A stretch of 64,000 nt of DNA from Papaver somniferum (taxonomy: Eukaryota > Streptophyta > Magnoliopsida > Ranunculales > Papaveraceae), in the NCBI RefSeq assembly GCF_003573695.1, contig NC_039361.1, forward strand, positions 36,730,859-36,794,858, given 5' to 3'. Shown here piece after piece: positions 44,850 through 57,091 of this stretch (within the stretch, counting starts at the first letter, position 1; the number at the start of each line of letters is the position of its first letter). The position numbers were made by a program, and so were the translations under genes. The notes under the pieces were generated by a model. It did no database searches and was not told where the DNA came from. It saw only the letters and a program-made list of their open reading frames with translations.

Positions 44850-45418
44850 GTTGTAATAACACCACGTGAACGAACCTGTACCGTACCAATACCAACTATT
44901 TTGCAGACATTAGAATTATCCAACATAACAATACCACCATTCACCTCTCTATAAGTGGTAAAACGATCCTTAGTAGACACATATGATACGAAGCACCGGA
45001 ATCAAGCATCCAACCATCATTGAGATAACTCTTTGATGTAACAACTAACACTTTCTCATCAAAACCACACATTGGGTCTTCTAAAACTTCACTTCCTTCA
45101 GCAACCGAAGCAACAAAATTCTTCGAAACTGATTTCTCACGTTTCTCATCTCTTGCCTTAAGCTTGAGACAAACATCCCTAATATGACCAGTTTTTCGAC
45201 AATAATAACACTCAATATCGCTCTTTTTGAAACGATTCTTTGACTTTGACTTCTTATTACCATTCTTTCCTCTATCAACAAACAAGCCCTCGACTTGTGC
45301 TTCATCGCTGAACTCTTGTTCCCGTAACGCCTTAGCTTGTAAAGCAGATACCACATCATTGAAAACCAACTTATATTCACTTATAACTATGATCCTCTCC
45401 ACGGTCACTGCACAACTT
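44850..45418 (-). pseudogene. Tork-like copia element: gag CCHC and protease
   Basis: Read from 45418: the end of the gag capsid region (NDVVSALQAKALREQ), a basic stretch, the knuckle CYYC-(x4)-H-(x4)-C (45195), a linker and the protease motif LDSGASYHM (44985), followed by YREVNGG and the strand before 8941. One frame change lies near 44965. Everything upstream of 45418 (most of gag, PBS) is missing. Confidence 0.88.
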
Positions 45419-45949
45419 GTTAGGATTAAGACCTTAGAATTAACCTCTTCACAAGACACTAGTTCTTTGGATCACGTATAACTAAAGAAAATAAGATGCA
45501 TTAAACAGAAACAAAAACATAAGATTTAACGTGGTTCGAAAATATGCCTACGTCCATAAACGACTACGATCAACTCTTATTATGAAACAAATTTACAGAG
45601 AATAAAACCTTAACGATTGATGAATCAATCAACAAACTATGACTAGCAGAATGTTGTTCACAAACCCTAAAAAATTCTCTATGAATAAAATGTTCTAAAC
45701 CCTAAAACTCTCTAGTTATGAGAACTCTTCTCTAAATTGTGTTGTGTGTATGTTTCCCTAAGAATGTACGCCTATTTATATAGGTTACAAACTCGTCTTC
45801 CAAGTATATGAGTTATACCAGGAAACCTACAGTTTAACCAAATCAGGAAACCTTGAGTTTAACCAAAACTGGAAACCTCTAGGTATACCAAAATTAGGAA
45901 ACACCTAGACAATTATAGAATATTCTAGAATCTTCTTAAAACATCGACA
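45419..45949 (-). repeat. LTR-like block, perhaps the copia 5' LTR or a solo LTR
   Basis: On the minus strand it runs TGTCGATG to CCTAACA and contains a TATA box (45773-45780), poly(A)-signal-like AT-rich text and an AACGTGGTTCG-type motif (45530) common in plant copia LTRs. ACAACTT occurs at both borders (45412-45418, 45947-45953), but not in perfect register with the TG/CA ends, so the limits are tentative. Confidence 0.55.
45773..45780 (-). promoter_or_regulatory. TATA box in LTR-like block
   Basis: TATAAATA on the minus strand. Confidence 0.5.
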
Positions 45950-46085
45950 ACTTATAACAACTAATAGTTAACCGCACTCTCAAAGGCTCTTCAAATCTGA
46001 TAGCCTCGCCTTCATCTTCCTTGTGATGAAATATAAAACAATATTTGTATAATCGTGGCTCATTATGTGCGTGTATTGAAGTAAA

Positions 46086-46880
46086 TGGGCCTAACAAACC
46101 TCGAAAAAAAACTTGCAAGATTAGGGTTGCACATGCTTATTAACCGCAGGATCTTAAGTTATCCATCCAATGTGGGACTAATCTCAACACACCTTCTCAT
46201 GGTAGCCTTTTTGGGTCTAACATGTGAACATTAAATCGGGTGACATGGAGTATATGTGCGATTAAATGATTCGTCACAAATTGTATGCTCTCATACCATA
46301 TTAAATTCTAGGATCTAACTAACCTCGAAAAATGGCTTGTAAGGTTAGGGTTGTCAAAGGATTATTAAATACAAGATATTAAGGTGTTCATCCAATGTGA
46401 GACTAATCTCAACACGCCCTCTCACGTGTAGCTCATTGGATCTAACACGTGGACATTAAATCGGGTGACGTGAAATAGAGGTACGGGCAAATGACTCGTC
46501 ACAAATTGCCTGCTATGATACCATATCAAAGTCCAGGACCTAACTAACCTCGAAAGCCGAAGGTTAGGGTTTCCCAAGGCTTATTAACTAGAGGATCTTA
46601 AGTTGCTCATCCAATGTGGGACTAATCTCAATACGTCCCATCATGTGTAGTCTCTTTGTGTATAACACGTGGACATTGAATCGCACGACGTGGAGTAGAG
46701 GGGAATAATAATGACTCGTCACAAATTGCATGCTCTGGTACCATATTAAAGTTCAGGACCTAACTAACCTTAAAATATGGCTTTGCAAGGTTAGGTTTCC
46801 CATGGCATATTAACTGTAGGATCTTAAGTTATCCATCCAGTGTGGGAGTAATCGTAATAGCCTAAAAGAGCTCTAAAACC
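46086..46880 (-). repeat. tandem array of about 222-bp units with PBS-like motifs
   Basis: Four diverged units start near 46086, 46311, 46535 and 46757 (the last partial). Each has CTAACTAACCTCGAAA, then ATCCAATGTGGGACTAATCTC, then ACGTGGACATTAAATCG, then CGTCACAAATTG, then a complement of the copia-type primer binding site (TACCATAT preceded by GCTCT). The layout looks like short LTR and PBS units amplified head to tail on the minus strand. No coding. Confidence 0.75.
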
Positions 46881-47269
46881 AATGAGTTCCACTAATCCAA
46901 AACTGAAATTTTAGATTGCAAACACCCAAAAATAGAATGTAGAAATCACACAACTTGGAAATTTTATAACAATAATGAACCTGTGAGATAGTTAATATGT
47001 ATTTAATAATCTTAGCCAAAACTTAACAAAGATAAATAGAACATTGAAATATAATCCATTTTCTCTATATTATACAATAACGCGTGTAGGCTATCTGGAT
47101 AACTAATTCAATATAAAAATCAGTAATTTGTATAAGGTGTTTGGATAAACATTGAGAATTTACTTGTCGACGTAATTAGAAGTTGGTCGGGAAACACGAT
47201 TTCAGACTGATATTTAAGAAATAAAAAAGTTATTTTTTTGTGATGGAAATTCTTTTTGCTTGTAAATCA
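46881..47269. other. AT-rich spacer
   Basis: No domain, repeat or RNA gene seen. Confidence 0.4.
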
Positions 47270-48484
47270 ATCTAACAAGGTAAATCAAGCTATGATCAAC
47301 AAAATTGCTTGGAGACAGGTAAACAACCTTTCAAACATGTATGATACAATTCTTATGGAAAAGTACTTCGAAAATTGAGGTGTTTTACTTTCAATGAAAA
47401 AGTCAGATATGGAAATGTATTCTGTAAGGAATAGAACAGATTAAGTGACGCAACATTTGGAAGATGAAAATTCATTCGTATATGGGATGATAGGTGGCTC
47501 CAGCAAGAGCTAAAGTTTTGGCAGAAAATTTTCTCAAGGAAATGATAATATAACACTTATGTCTGAGTCGATAAACTCCAACACTAAGAAGTGGAAGAAG
47601 GTTAGTTACAGTCTTTTTGGTAAAGAAGTGGTAACTGAGATTACGAGCATAAAGCTTTACTCAACACAAGGAGGAATGCTGAAAAAAGAATAAATTGGGA
47701 TGAACTTTAACTACAAATGGAGAATTTACTGTAAAATCCTTATATTTTTACTAGCTTCATAACCCATCGAATATAGTCTTTTCAAAAACCAGGAGTTTCT
47801 TGAAGGTTCTATGAAGTATGGATATATTTCAGAGAAACATATTGTTTGTTTGGAAGTTTCTTCAAGATGCATTACAAACTAGGAAGCCGCTGGAGACTAT
47901 CTTGAATGTAGAAACTCAGTGTGTTTTCTGTGGAAACTCTATAGAATCAACTAAACAACTTTTCTTTGAATTTGACTTTGCAAGGGAAGTATTGAACTTA
48001 CCTTCAATGCCTACACATGGAGTATACTCTAACTCAAATTCTGATCATGATAATTCTTTCTTACAAAACTATAATGAATGGAAGGAGGGAAAAAAAATCT
48101 AATCTCCATGCTCTTGCAAAGTGTTGGTTTATATGAAAGGAGAGATGCTTAAAAATCTTTGAAGACAAACAAAATACCCCTTCTCATGTGTCTAGGTCAA
48201 TTGCAAGATATTATTTTTATTCGTATTCTAACAGTGTCAATAATTTGCAACAATCAGTCTATAAAACATTTCATATGATACAAATTTGGTTTCCCCTATT
48301 TTGGATACATATAAATAAATTGTGATGCTTCTTGGACATCAAGCTATGAAATCGAAACTGGACCGGTACCTTAAAAGGATCTGAAGTTTGGAGCTTCAGA
48401 AATTTAATAGCTAATGAAGCAGTAACTCTGTTGTAGGCAGTCAAATAGGTCAAAAGAAGAAACATAAAAATCTGGTCATATAGG
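47270..48484 (+). pseudogene. LINE remnant 2, C-terminal coding part
   Basis: Plus-strand L1-type remnant. It begins inside the post-RT region (NQAMINKIAWR, 47280), then FIRIWDDRWL (47480), a zf-RVT segment with QCVFCGNS (about 47920) and a start of an RNase H-like domain (EAVTLL, 48415). Many stops. Cut at 48484 by the family E element; it continues at 56014. Confidence 0.8.
48480..48484. repeat. probable target-site duplication ATAGG/ATAAG (pair at 56014-56018)
   Basis: The two copies differ at one base. LINE coding context on both sides supports the limits. Confidence 0.7.
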
Positions 48485-50378
48485 TGATAATATTTTTTGT
48501 TGATGTTGTAGTAATGAGGTTCAAACTCTCGGACTTGTGAAGATTAAATTTAAAGATTTAATAAAATTATATACAAAAATATTAACAAAGTTGGCGAGAG
48601 GTAACCAAGACACTAGATTCCACTATGACGGAAAATTGAATGATACATATTTCAAAACTCTAATTATCTTTTAAGACTCTTATTTCTTAATTCACAAATA
48701 ATATGGAAAATTCTCAAAAATTAATTGTATCCCCTAAGCATAGATTATCTAAACAAAGCATAACCTATCTAATTGAATCACAACTAATGATGAAATTTTT
48801 TGCAAACAATTAAAAACTCTGCAAAAGCAGTGATTGAGTGAATTATAAATTATAAATTAGAGAGAATAAATGATTACCAATTATTCATGCGTAAATAGCT
48901 TCCTCACTGCCTTGGTTGTGGGAGAAATTAGCCTCTCATCATGTTGGAAACACCCTCAAAAGTTGATTTCATTTATGCTCAAAGATGGGTTTACAAATGA
49001 TGAAAAGGGAGAAATAATTCAAAACCGGGTTTGTAACAATCATATTTGTTACAAACCAGAGAACTACGACCCTCGGCTGTCACTGTAACAAATAAGACTT
49101 TTATGAGACAGTCGTTGAAACTCTAAATAAGACTGTCCTGCGGCAGTCTCTGAAACTGTAACAAAATAAGACTGCTCCTTGTAGGTCTTATGTTATTCGC
49201 GTTCTTCAGCAGCAGCAGAAAAATGGCAGCTCTGTAACTTGATTTTTTTCTTCTTCTCTGGCTCTCATCATGTTGGAAACACGATCAAAACTTGATTTCA
49301 TTTATGCTCAAAGATGGGTTTACAAATGATGAAAAGGGAGAAATAATTCAAAACCGAGTTTGTAACAATTATATTTGTTACAAACCAGAGAACTACGACC
49401 CTCGGTTGTCACTGTAACAAATAAGACTGCCCTGCGACAGTCGCTAAAACTGTAGCAAAATAAGACTGTCCAACAACAGTCTCTGAAACTGTAGCAAAAT
49501 AAGACTGCTCAGTGTGGGTCTTATGTTCTTCACGTTCTTCAGCAGCAGCAGAAAAATGGCAGCTCTGTAACTTGATTTTTTTCTTCTTCTTCTCTGGCTC
49601 TCCTCAGCCCCCCAAACTCTCGACACCCCTTCTATGATAACTCAAGACCCTTTTTATACACCTACAACACAAGAAATCTCCTCCATAACTCGAGATAATC
49701 CTCTCTTTACTCGGGTGATAAAAAATATTTTCAGGAAGATTTTCTTCCCTGTTTTATGATTTTCACACGTTCTCAGCTGTGTTTATTTCCTTTTATACCT
49801 TCTTCACGCTCCAGAATATTGATTAAGTCTTCCAATCACGAGCAATACACGTTTAAACTCGTGTAAGTTTGTGTTTATCCTCCAACTCACTGTTTGGATT
49901 AAACCAAGTTATCCAGCCAAATTTGATCGAAACAAACACCCATACCAGCTTTTCTATGACATATCACATCTACCCATGAAGTTTCAGCGGTTGAATCGCA
50001 CAAAAACTCCTCCAAAATACGATCGAAAAATCTGCCTGTGAAAAGAAATATTTTCCCGCCAAAATATTTTTTTTGAATTTGTGAAGAAGGTCACCCCTTA
50101 TCCATTGCTGGATTCCGAATAACACATGTCCTTTGGGGTGCCGTAAGTAATTTTTCTGGGGTGTTTCCAGCATTTTTTCCGGGTTCCTCCGGCGCATTTC
50201 TGGGGTGTTTTTAGTCTCTATCCTGGGGTGTAAAACACCACTTTTCGAGCCAATTTCGCTGCAAGAGCTTATTTTTCCAAAAACATCTAAAAAAACATAA
50301 AATAACACAATAAGTATTTAATTCAGTCTAACAATACAGAACATTGAGAACAAAATAGACACATAAATGCGTCTATCA
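48485..50378 (-). repeat. family E 3' LTR with internal duplication
   Basis: 1894 bp, TGATAATATTTT to GCGTCTATCA. It is 332 bp longer than the partner LTR because of the tandem duplication at 48933-49592. Confidence 0.88.
48933..49592. repeat. two tandem copies of a 329-bp LTR segment
   Basis: CTCTCATCATGTTGG recurs at 48933 and 49262, and both copies run on through AGCAGCAGCAGAAAAATGGC to a TTCTTCTCTGGCTCT end. The joint falls at a shared CTCT. The partner LTR (54452-56013) has one copy. Confidence 0.9.
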
Positions 50379-50393
50379 AATACCCCCAAACTT
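50379..50393 (-). promoter_or_regulatory. polypurine tract of family E element
   Basis: On the minus strand AAGTTTGGGGGTATT directly before the 3' LTR. Confidence 0.65.
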
Positions 50394-52081
50394 ATTATTT
50401 TCTAGTCCTCGAGCAAAACTAAAAAAATAAAACGAGTTAATCTCGGGAGGGTTTACCAGAGGTGTACCCACAAAACCATTACTTCTAATTGGTCACAAGT
50501 ATCCAAAGAGCTATGAGGACATACAAATTCTCAACCTATCTCCAAGTAACTAGAATGACAGAGAAATTAAAGGTGTCAGCTCTAAAGCTGACTGAAGAAA
50601 AGGGGAGACACATCCGCAACACTGCTAGATAAAGAGATATCCGCTACACAACTAGATAAACATTGTAAGATGCGTCTGCTGCTTTACAGCTGGATAAGAT
50701 TAGGAGAGAGATAAAGATGAGAAGGACATCTTCTACACAGCTGGACTAATTACGTATGATGAGTTAAACCAGTGCTAGAAAGATCTTGTGCCAGATTGAA
50801 AGCGGACTAACAAAGCAACCAAATGTATCTTTCTTCGACTCTCTCATAGTGCTCAGTAGAAACAACGTCTTCTTCGGGCTTCAACTTTTGATGATAAACT
50901 ATCGAACCTCATAGAACCTTGACAATTAACTCTTCTCTTCGATTTCTTGCTTGACTTAAAAATTTCTACTTCCCTATGGCCTTATTAAAAAAAAACTAAT
51001 TATAGAACAAAAAGAACGTAATGATTTTCACTTTTTTTTTTTGGAAACAAAAAGTACAAGACAACAATTTACATGGCCATGAGAGAAGGACTTTCAAAAC
51101 TTGGATCTTCGCAACTTGTGATGTCTTGGTATCATGGATTCTAACAACTTATATCATTTGCTCTTATAACTTCAACTTTGATTTTTGAATTATTCTCTTC
51201 TATTGTTGCTTCTAAACCTAAAACGTCTTCAACTTTCTTCATAGATTTTGATGTCGCTCCGCTTGTTGATGATGATAAGTTTCTACTGAGAGAGAGTCAC
51301 AATCCAGTAACTAAGACTACATTATGAGGTTGCTTTGTCTTTCTGGCATTTCCTAACCTACTTTCCTTTCCATCATGTATGGTTAGGTCCATCACGGTTA
51401 CCCTCTAAAAGGAACAAGTTCTCTCCTGAATTTCAAGGATCTCAATGTCTTTTTCTCTAATGTCTCAAAAGGTTGTTATCCCTAGCATTCCAATTTCTAA
51501 CTTTTCGGTGAGAAACAGTATGTAAACTTAGCTAACCGGATACCATGGGACGCTAGAAGTTTCAAAAGTGCAACTAAAAAGTTCTTCCCCACCCCCAGAA
51601 TTAAATCTAATATTGTCCTCGATGTTCTAAAGATAAAACTAAAAGCATGAACAATGAGAAACTGTTACCACTTGAAGAAAAAGAGTTAAGGAAATATATT
51701 ACCATGTTGCATGAGCATGGGTTACCTCCCAATAAGTGCTAAGTTTAAAGTCTTCATCCAGACTTAGGAAAGGATTAGTCAACTCGAACCGTATAACAGT
51801 AGCCGGAATAACTGTGGGTCTTCAAAACCGAATAGAGCTGACCAAAGGAAACTGCAGTAAACCAAGAAAATGAACAAGACTAGCATGCCCTTACCTAGTT
51901 TCCAGATTAAGACAACTACATCTGATTGTGGTTCAGGTTCAGGTTCTATAAAAGGGTCTAAATATATTTCTTTAGGCTGCAACTCCTCAAAAGTGAGATC
52001 CGAATTATTAGGTCCTAGAGTCTGTAAAAACTCAAATAAAAATTTAGAAGCACATAACAACAACCTGAATAATTGGGGATC
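50394..52081. other. family E internal region, non-coding part
   Basis: No open frame with recognisable content, apart from one 94-residue minus-strand frame (51779-52063) that overlaps the end of the frame below and may be its continuation after a shift. Confidence 0.5.
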
Positions 52082-53392
52082 CTATAAGTCAATTAGATTT
52101 GACTCACAAAGTTGACCATAATAATGGTCATTCTTAAGAAAATGTGTCGACCCTAATATCCTAAAGTAATTAGGTTTAGTCTCAAAACTTAAATACCGAC
52201 ACAACTGAGAATCATATGTTCCCACAATTAGAAGAAAAGTTTTTGGTGGGAAAACAAAGTCAATCTTGGTATCATAGCCTGGGTTAACCACATCAACCAG
52301 AGGATGGGTCTCTAACAACTGAGCTTCTTTCTGGACATCATTAGGTTCGATAAAACATGTATGAATATAATCTTGTAAGATGGTTGAGGCATAAATGTCA
52401 AGTCCTACACGAGGGAACTTTCTAAGAATTAAAGAACACGGAGAATGATAATCACCCCCAAACTTAGAGTTTTTTGTGTCTCTATAAAGACTAGTCACAA
52501 CTTCCCTAATTTCTAGGTCATCAGATTCCTGGAAATGGTCAATTGATTCTTCTAAGTTGGGTTCATCCTCACTCATTTCTACGAGTTTATCATATTCTAA
52601 GACTAGTGTTTCTAAATCGCTAGATTCTAAAACAGTATTCTCAGGGTAAACTCTTTCCTCTAAATCATTATCGGCTTTGTAAACAGGAAATACTACATCA
52701 TCTAAAACGGGGGTATCTCTAGTCAAATCCTCATCCTTTTGAATAGGTGAATAATTATTAAAATTATTTGGATTTGAACTAGAAATAATATTATCATTAA
52801 AGAGCTCATTGGGAGTAACAGATTCCTCATCACTACGCCTATATATTTCAGATTCTTCATCAATACTATCCTCATCACAGTCCTCATTATAATAACATGA
52901 AAAAGGTCGAACCTCATCAAAAAAAGTGGTGTTACAAATTCTAACCTCGTCATCTTGACTATGTGAATGAAAACTATCCTTATTTTCGAGGGTGGGGAAA
53001 ACTACACTGGAAATTAAGACTATCCTGAGCAAGTTTTTCCACAATCCTATTTGTACTCTCAGTAAATTGCTTGAGGGTCTCTTCTAGAGATATCTTAGTT
53101 GACCGCTCTACGGACTCTTGTGGGAGAAGAATATTATAAGTTTCTTTCATAAATAACTTCCGTGTTGACTCATTGAAACTCTTGAGAGACTCTTCTAGAG
53201 AAATAGAAGATTGTTTTGCTCGTATGACCTGTGGGTATATGGATAGTAATTGGGCTCACAATGGAATGGACCATAACCTTCAAAAGTTTCGCGTTCCCAA
53301 TCACTATTCACACTATGGTCATAAAAAGGATAATGTCCAAGCTGCTCAGTCGGATACTCATTGTATTGTCTATTATAATACCAGTTCGACAT
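52082..53392 (-). pseudogene. family E internal protein of unknown function
   Basis: From 53392: an aromatic-rich N-terminus (MSNWYYNRQ), then, across shifts near 53200 and 53045, two similar amphipathic segments (SLEESLKSFNEST and SLEETLKQFTEST) and a 320-residue frame to 52082. The last is very acidic in its first half and has a compact C-terminal part (LDIYASTILQDYI, FVFPPKTFLLIVG). It has no protease, RT, integrase or zinc knuckle signature. Similar acidic proteins replace gag-pol in some plant non-autonomous elements, but I cannot name a family. Confidence 0.5.
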
Positions 53393-53399
53393 CCTAACC

Positions 53400-54430
53400 G
53401 CAAGGGAATTCTACACAATCACAAACAAGGCTGACTCGACCAAATCAAACCTATAAAATTTAGCAAACAACAAGCATGATGGCTCCACTTAGATTGTTTC
53501 TAGACCAACTTCTAATCTTTCGAAAAGGAATTCGTTACAATCTGAGCAAACCTCTCTGGAATCAATCCGAGTTTAAGTAAGTTGAATCGAGACGAGGGAA
53601 GTTGCGAGGATATTTGATACCCAAGGTCTCACCGGTAGTATAAGGCGGCGCAGTCACACATTCAACTCGCAGAAACCATCATGAACTTCAAAGTATGCTC
53701 AAAAGAGTAACCAATATTTTTTGAACGACTTTCCTATTAAGCTCGTTACCCTATAGGTCTCGTTCTAGTCAAAATTTTAAGCTTAGGTTCGCGTTTGGTT
53801 TCGTTTTCCTAAGGCGGGCAAGAAGGAAACGGTGATGAAATCCGAGTCCTTATCTTAATTTGGCCAGTCCTTGCCCTTTACTAGGAAATTAAAACAACCA
53901 TATTCAAGTCCTCGACATATTCACCTTAAGGCATACAATAAACCCGCTGACAGGGGATTTGCGGGTGTTTCGAAAGCTTACCTCCCGTACCAGACGGGCG
54001 CAGAACCGCTGAAGTCGACTCGGGCCACGACTCCTATGTCATGTGCGAACCCGAGGGGCCGAGACGATATTGTAATCATCGTCCTTCCCTGCAAACAGTT
54101 TTATATTTAATGTACCCTTCCTTAGGGTTTAAAAAAAATAATTGTCCAAGTCCAAAGTCCAAATAAAGTGCAAAAGAAAAGAAATAATAATAAAAAAATT
54201 ACAAAAATGGAAGGTCTCTAGAAAAAATAAAATAAATTCTCTCTTTTTTTTTAATTTTTCTTTCGCTCTTTTTTTTTTGCTTTGTCTTTTTCCTTTTCTT
54301 TTGGCTTTAAGCTTTGATTCCAAGTCTTTAATATCCAACTTCAAACCTGTAATACAAAGACACACCCAAAGAAACGTAAAAAAAACAAATGAAATAAAAA
54401 AAAAACCTAAAAATTCTACCTAAGCACAAA
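53400..54430. other. family E leader region
   Basis: Non-coding 5' part of the element on the minus strand, with a C/T-rich stretch (54240-54310) and A-rich runs near the PBS. Confidence 0.45.
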
Positions 54431-54448
54431 TCCGCGTCGGCGGCGCCA
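54431..54448 (-). promoter_or_regulatory. primer binding site of family E element
   Basis: On the minus strand TGGCGCCGCCGACGCGGA follows the 5' LTR after three bases. TGGCGCC-type sites are usual in several plant Ty3/gypsy and LARD elements. Confidence 0.75.
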
Positions 54449-54451
54449 AAA

Positions 54452-56013
54452 TGATAATATTTTTTGATGATGTTGTAGTAATGAGGTTCAAACTCTCGGA
54501 CTTTTGAAGATTAAATAAAATTATATACAAAAATATTAACAAAGTGTGCGAGAGGTAACCAAGACACTAGATTCCACTATGACGCAAAATTGAATGATAC
54601 ATATTTCAAAACTCTAATATCTTTTAAGACTCTTATTTCTTAATTCACAAATAATCTGGAAAATTCTCAAAAATTAATTGTATCCCCTAAGCATAGATTA
54701 TCTAAACAAAGCATAACCTATCTAATTGAATCACAACTAATGAAGAAATTTTTTGCAAACAATTAAAAACTCTGCAAAAGCAGTGATTGAGTGAATTATA
54801 AATTATAAATTAGAGAGAATAAATGATTACCAATTATTCATGCGTAAATAGCTTCCTCACTGCCTTGGTTGTGGGAGAAATTAGCCTCTCATCATGTTGG
54901 AAACACCCTCAAAAGTTGATTTCATTTATGCTCAAAGATGGGTTTACAAATGATGAAAAGGGAGAAATAATTCAAAACCGGGTTTGTAACAATTATATTT
55001 GTTACAAACCAGAGAACTACGACCTCGGCTGTCACTGTAACAAATAAGACTGTTATGAGACAGTCGTTGAAACTCTAAATAAGACTGTCCTGCGGAAGTC
55101 TCTGAAACTGTAACAAAATAAGACTGCTCCTTATAGGTCTTATGTTATTCGCGTTCTTCAGCAGCAGCAGAAAAATGGCAGCTCTGTAACTTGATTTTTT
55201 TCTTCTTCTCTGGCTCTCCTCAGCCCCCCAAACTCTCGACACCCATTCTATGATAACTCAAGACCCTTTTTATACACCTACAGCACAAGAAATCTCCTCC
55301 ATAACTCGAGATAATCCTCTCTTTACTCGGGTGATGAAAAATATTTTCGGGAAGATTTTCTTCCCTGTTTTATGATTTTCACGCGTTCTCAGCTGTGTTT
55401 CTTTCCTTTTATACCTTCTTCACGCTCCAGAATATTGATTAAGTCTTCCAATCACGAGCAGTACACTTTTAAACTCATGTAAGTTTGTGTTTATCCTCCA
55501 ACTCATTGTTTGGATTAAACCAAGTTATCCAGCCAAATTTGATCGAAACAAACACCCATACCAGCTTTTCTATGACATATCACATCTACCCATGAAGTTT
55601 CAGTGATTGAATCGCACAAAAACTCCTCCAAAATACGATCGAAAAATCTGCCTGTGAAAAGAAATATTTTCCCGCCAAAATATTTTTTTTTGAATTTGTG
55701 AAGAAGGTCACCCCTTATCCAGTGGTCGCCCCTTATACGTTGCTGGAGTCCGAATAACACATGTCCTTTGGGGTGCCTTAAGTAATTTTTCTGTTGTGTT
55801 TCTAGCATTTTTTCTGGGTTCCTCCAGCGCATTTCTGGGGTGTTTTTAGTCTCTATCTTGGGGTGTAAAACACCACTTTTCGAGCCAATTTCACCGCAAA
55901 AGCTTATTTTTTTGAAAACATCTACAAAAACATAAAATAACACAATAAGTATTTAATCGAGTCTAACAATATAGAACATTGAGAACAAAATAGACACATA
56001 AGTTCGTCTATCA
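54452..56013 (-). repeat. family E 5' LTR
   Basis: 1562 bp, TGATAATATTTT to TTCGTCTATCA on the plus strand. Confidence 0.88.
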
Positions 56014-56456
56014 ATAAGGGGACAATCAGTCCACAGTAAAGTACATTCAAGGAAAAAAATATCTCAATCAAGTGACAGTGCAATGCAATTTTAAATGAAT
56101 CAATAGAAATAGCAAATCAACTAGTCTCCTTTTTGAATTTTCATTTTCCGGATAGAAAGTGAAGGGGAGCATCTGACTTATTGGAAAAGAAGGGAAGAAC
56201 ATTTAATATTGTAGTTTCTTGGGAAGACTCGGCACCATCGTTTTTAGTTCCCATAATAGACATTGAATTTGTCAAAGCTTATGACGTAAATATCCTGGAT
56301 AACTCTGTTATTTCCATTTCAGATGAAATTAATCAGATATATTCAGTCATTGTAAGGACAACTAATTGGAATCTATCACAAACGAGACTGAATCTGGAGA
56401 TTAACTGACCCATTTCTTTTGATATGTATATATACTCTACTTTCAAAAAAAAAAAA
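56014..56456 (+). pseudogene. LINE remnant 2, 3' end with poly(A)
   Basis: Continues the RNase H-like domain cut at 48484 (GDNQSTVKYIQG, about 56020), runs through a decayed C-terminus (one open frame at 56181-56408) and 3' UTR, and ends with 12 A residues at 56445-56456. The tail fixes the orientation and 3' end of this LINE. Confidence 0.8.
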
Positions 56457-56736
56457 TCATAAAAGTAAACACATTAGTTTTGAGAAGCATACCAAAAGGA
56501 ATTGAATTTCAAATGCCTAGTCACTAGAATTATCAAGTATGATGAAGTTTAACGAACTTACCACTAACCACACAAAATCGTCAACCCAAAAATACGAATC
56601 CAATAATGTTGTGACATTCGTATATGGTACGACTTTATTCACTTAATTATATAAGTTAGGACAACATTGTTTTTCCTTTTAATATTTTTCCCATATAAAT
56701 TGTCCCCTAAGAATACCTAATTCATTTTTATATATC
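56457..56736. other. AT-rich spacer
   Basis: Nothing recognisable between the LINE tail and the second MULE. Confidence 0.4.
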
Positions 56737-56884
56737 TAGGATGTACCAGCAAACTAGTGATAAGAAAAAATCGGTCACATTATTTCTACCAAATAAAAAC
56801 CGTTTCAAATAAAATTGGGACAAAAACCCCAAGCCAAATAATAATGTGTAAATTTAGTTTTTGTTATTTTAAAAAAAGACAAAC

Positions 56885-57091
56885 ATGCCCTTGACCTTTT
56901 CTTCTTCTTCTTCTCTGATTTCTTTTTTCTTCTTTCTTCCGTCTCCTTCTCCCACCACCATCATCACCAGCAGCAACAAATCTCCACGAACACCAGCAAC
57001 AACACCTCCGTCACCACAAGCAGCAACACCTACGTCACCACCAGCATCAATTTCGTCTTCAAAATTTGGTTTTCTTCTCCGTAATAGTTGA
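56885..57091 (+). CDS. possible Ser/Pro/Thr-rich leader frame in MULE 2
   Basis: A 68-codon frame (MPLTFSSSSSL) encodes a short hydrophobic stretch and Pro/Ser/Thr-rich text from a pyrimidine-rich and CAC-rich sequence. It may be only a 5' UTR remnant of a captured gene. I see no domain. Confidence 0.2.
   Translation: MPLTFSSSSSLISFFFFLPSPSPTTIITSSNKSPRTPATTPPSPQAATPTSPPASISSSKFGFLLRNS

Larger units (their letters stand above)
48485..56013 (-). mobile_element. family E LARD-like LTR retrotransposon
   Basis: A 7529-bp element on the minus strand: 5' LTR 54452-56013, a PBS starting TGGCGCC just inside, an internal region of about 4.1 kb with a single non-polymerase frame, a purine tract (50379-50393), and 3' LTR 48485-50378. 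There are no protease, RT or integrase motifs on either strand, so it is a non-autonomous large derivative, probably mobilised by a Ty3/gypsy element. Two more LTRs of this family lie in the window. Confidence 0.85.

Noticed and set aside
46086..46880. CRISPR-like repeat array
   Set aside because: The units are 222 bp and tandem without unique spacers, in a plant nuclear setting with PBS-like motifs.
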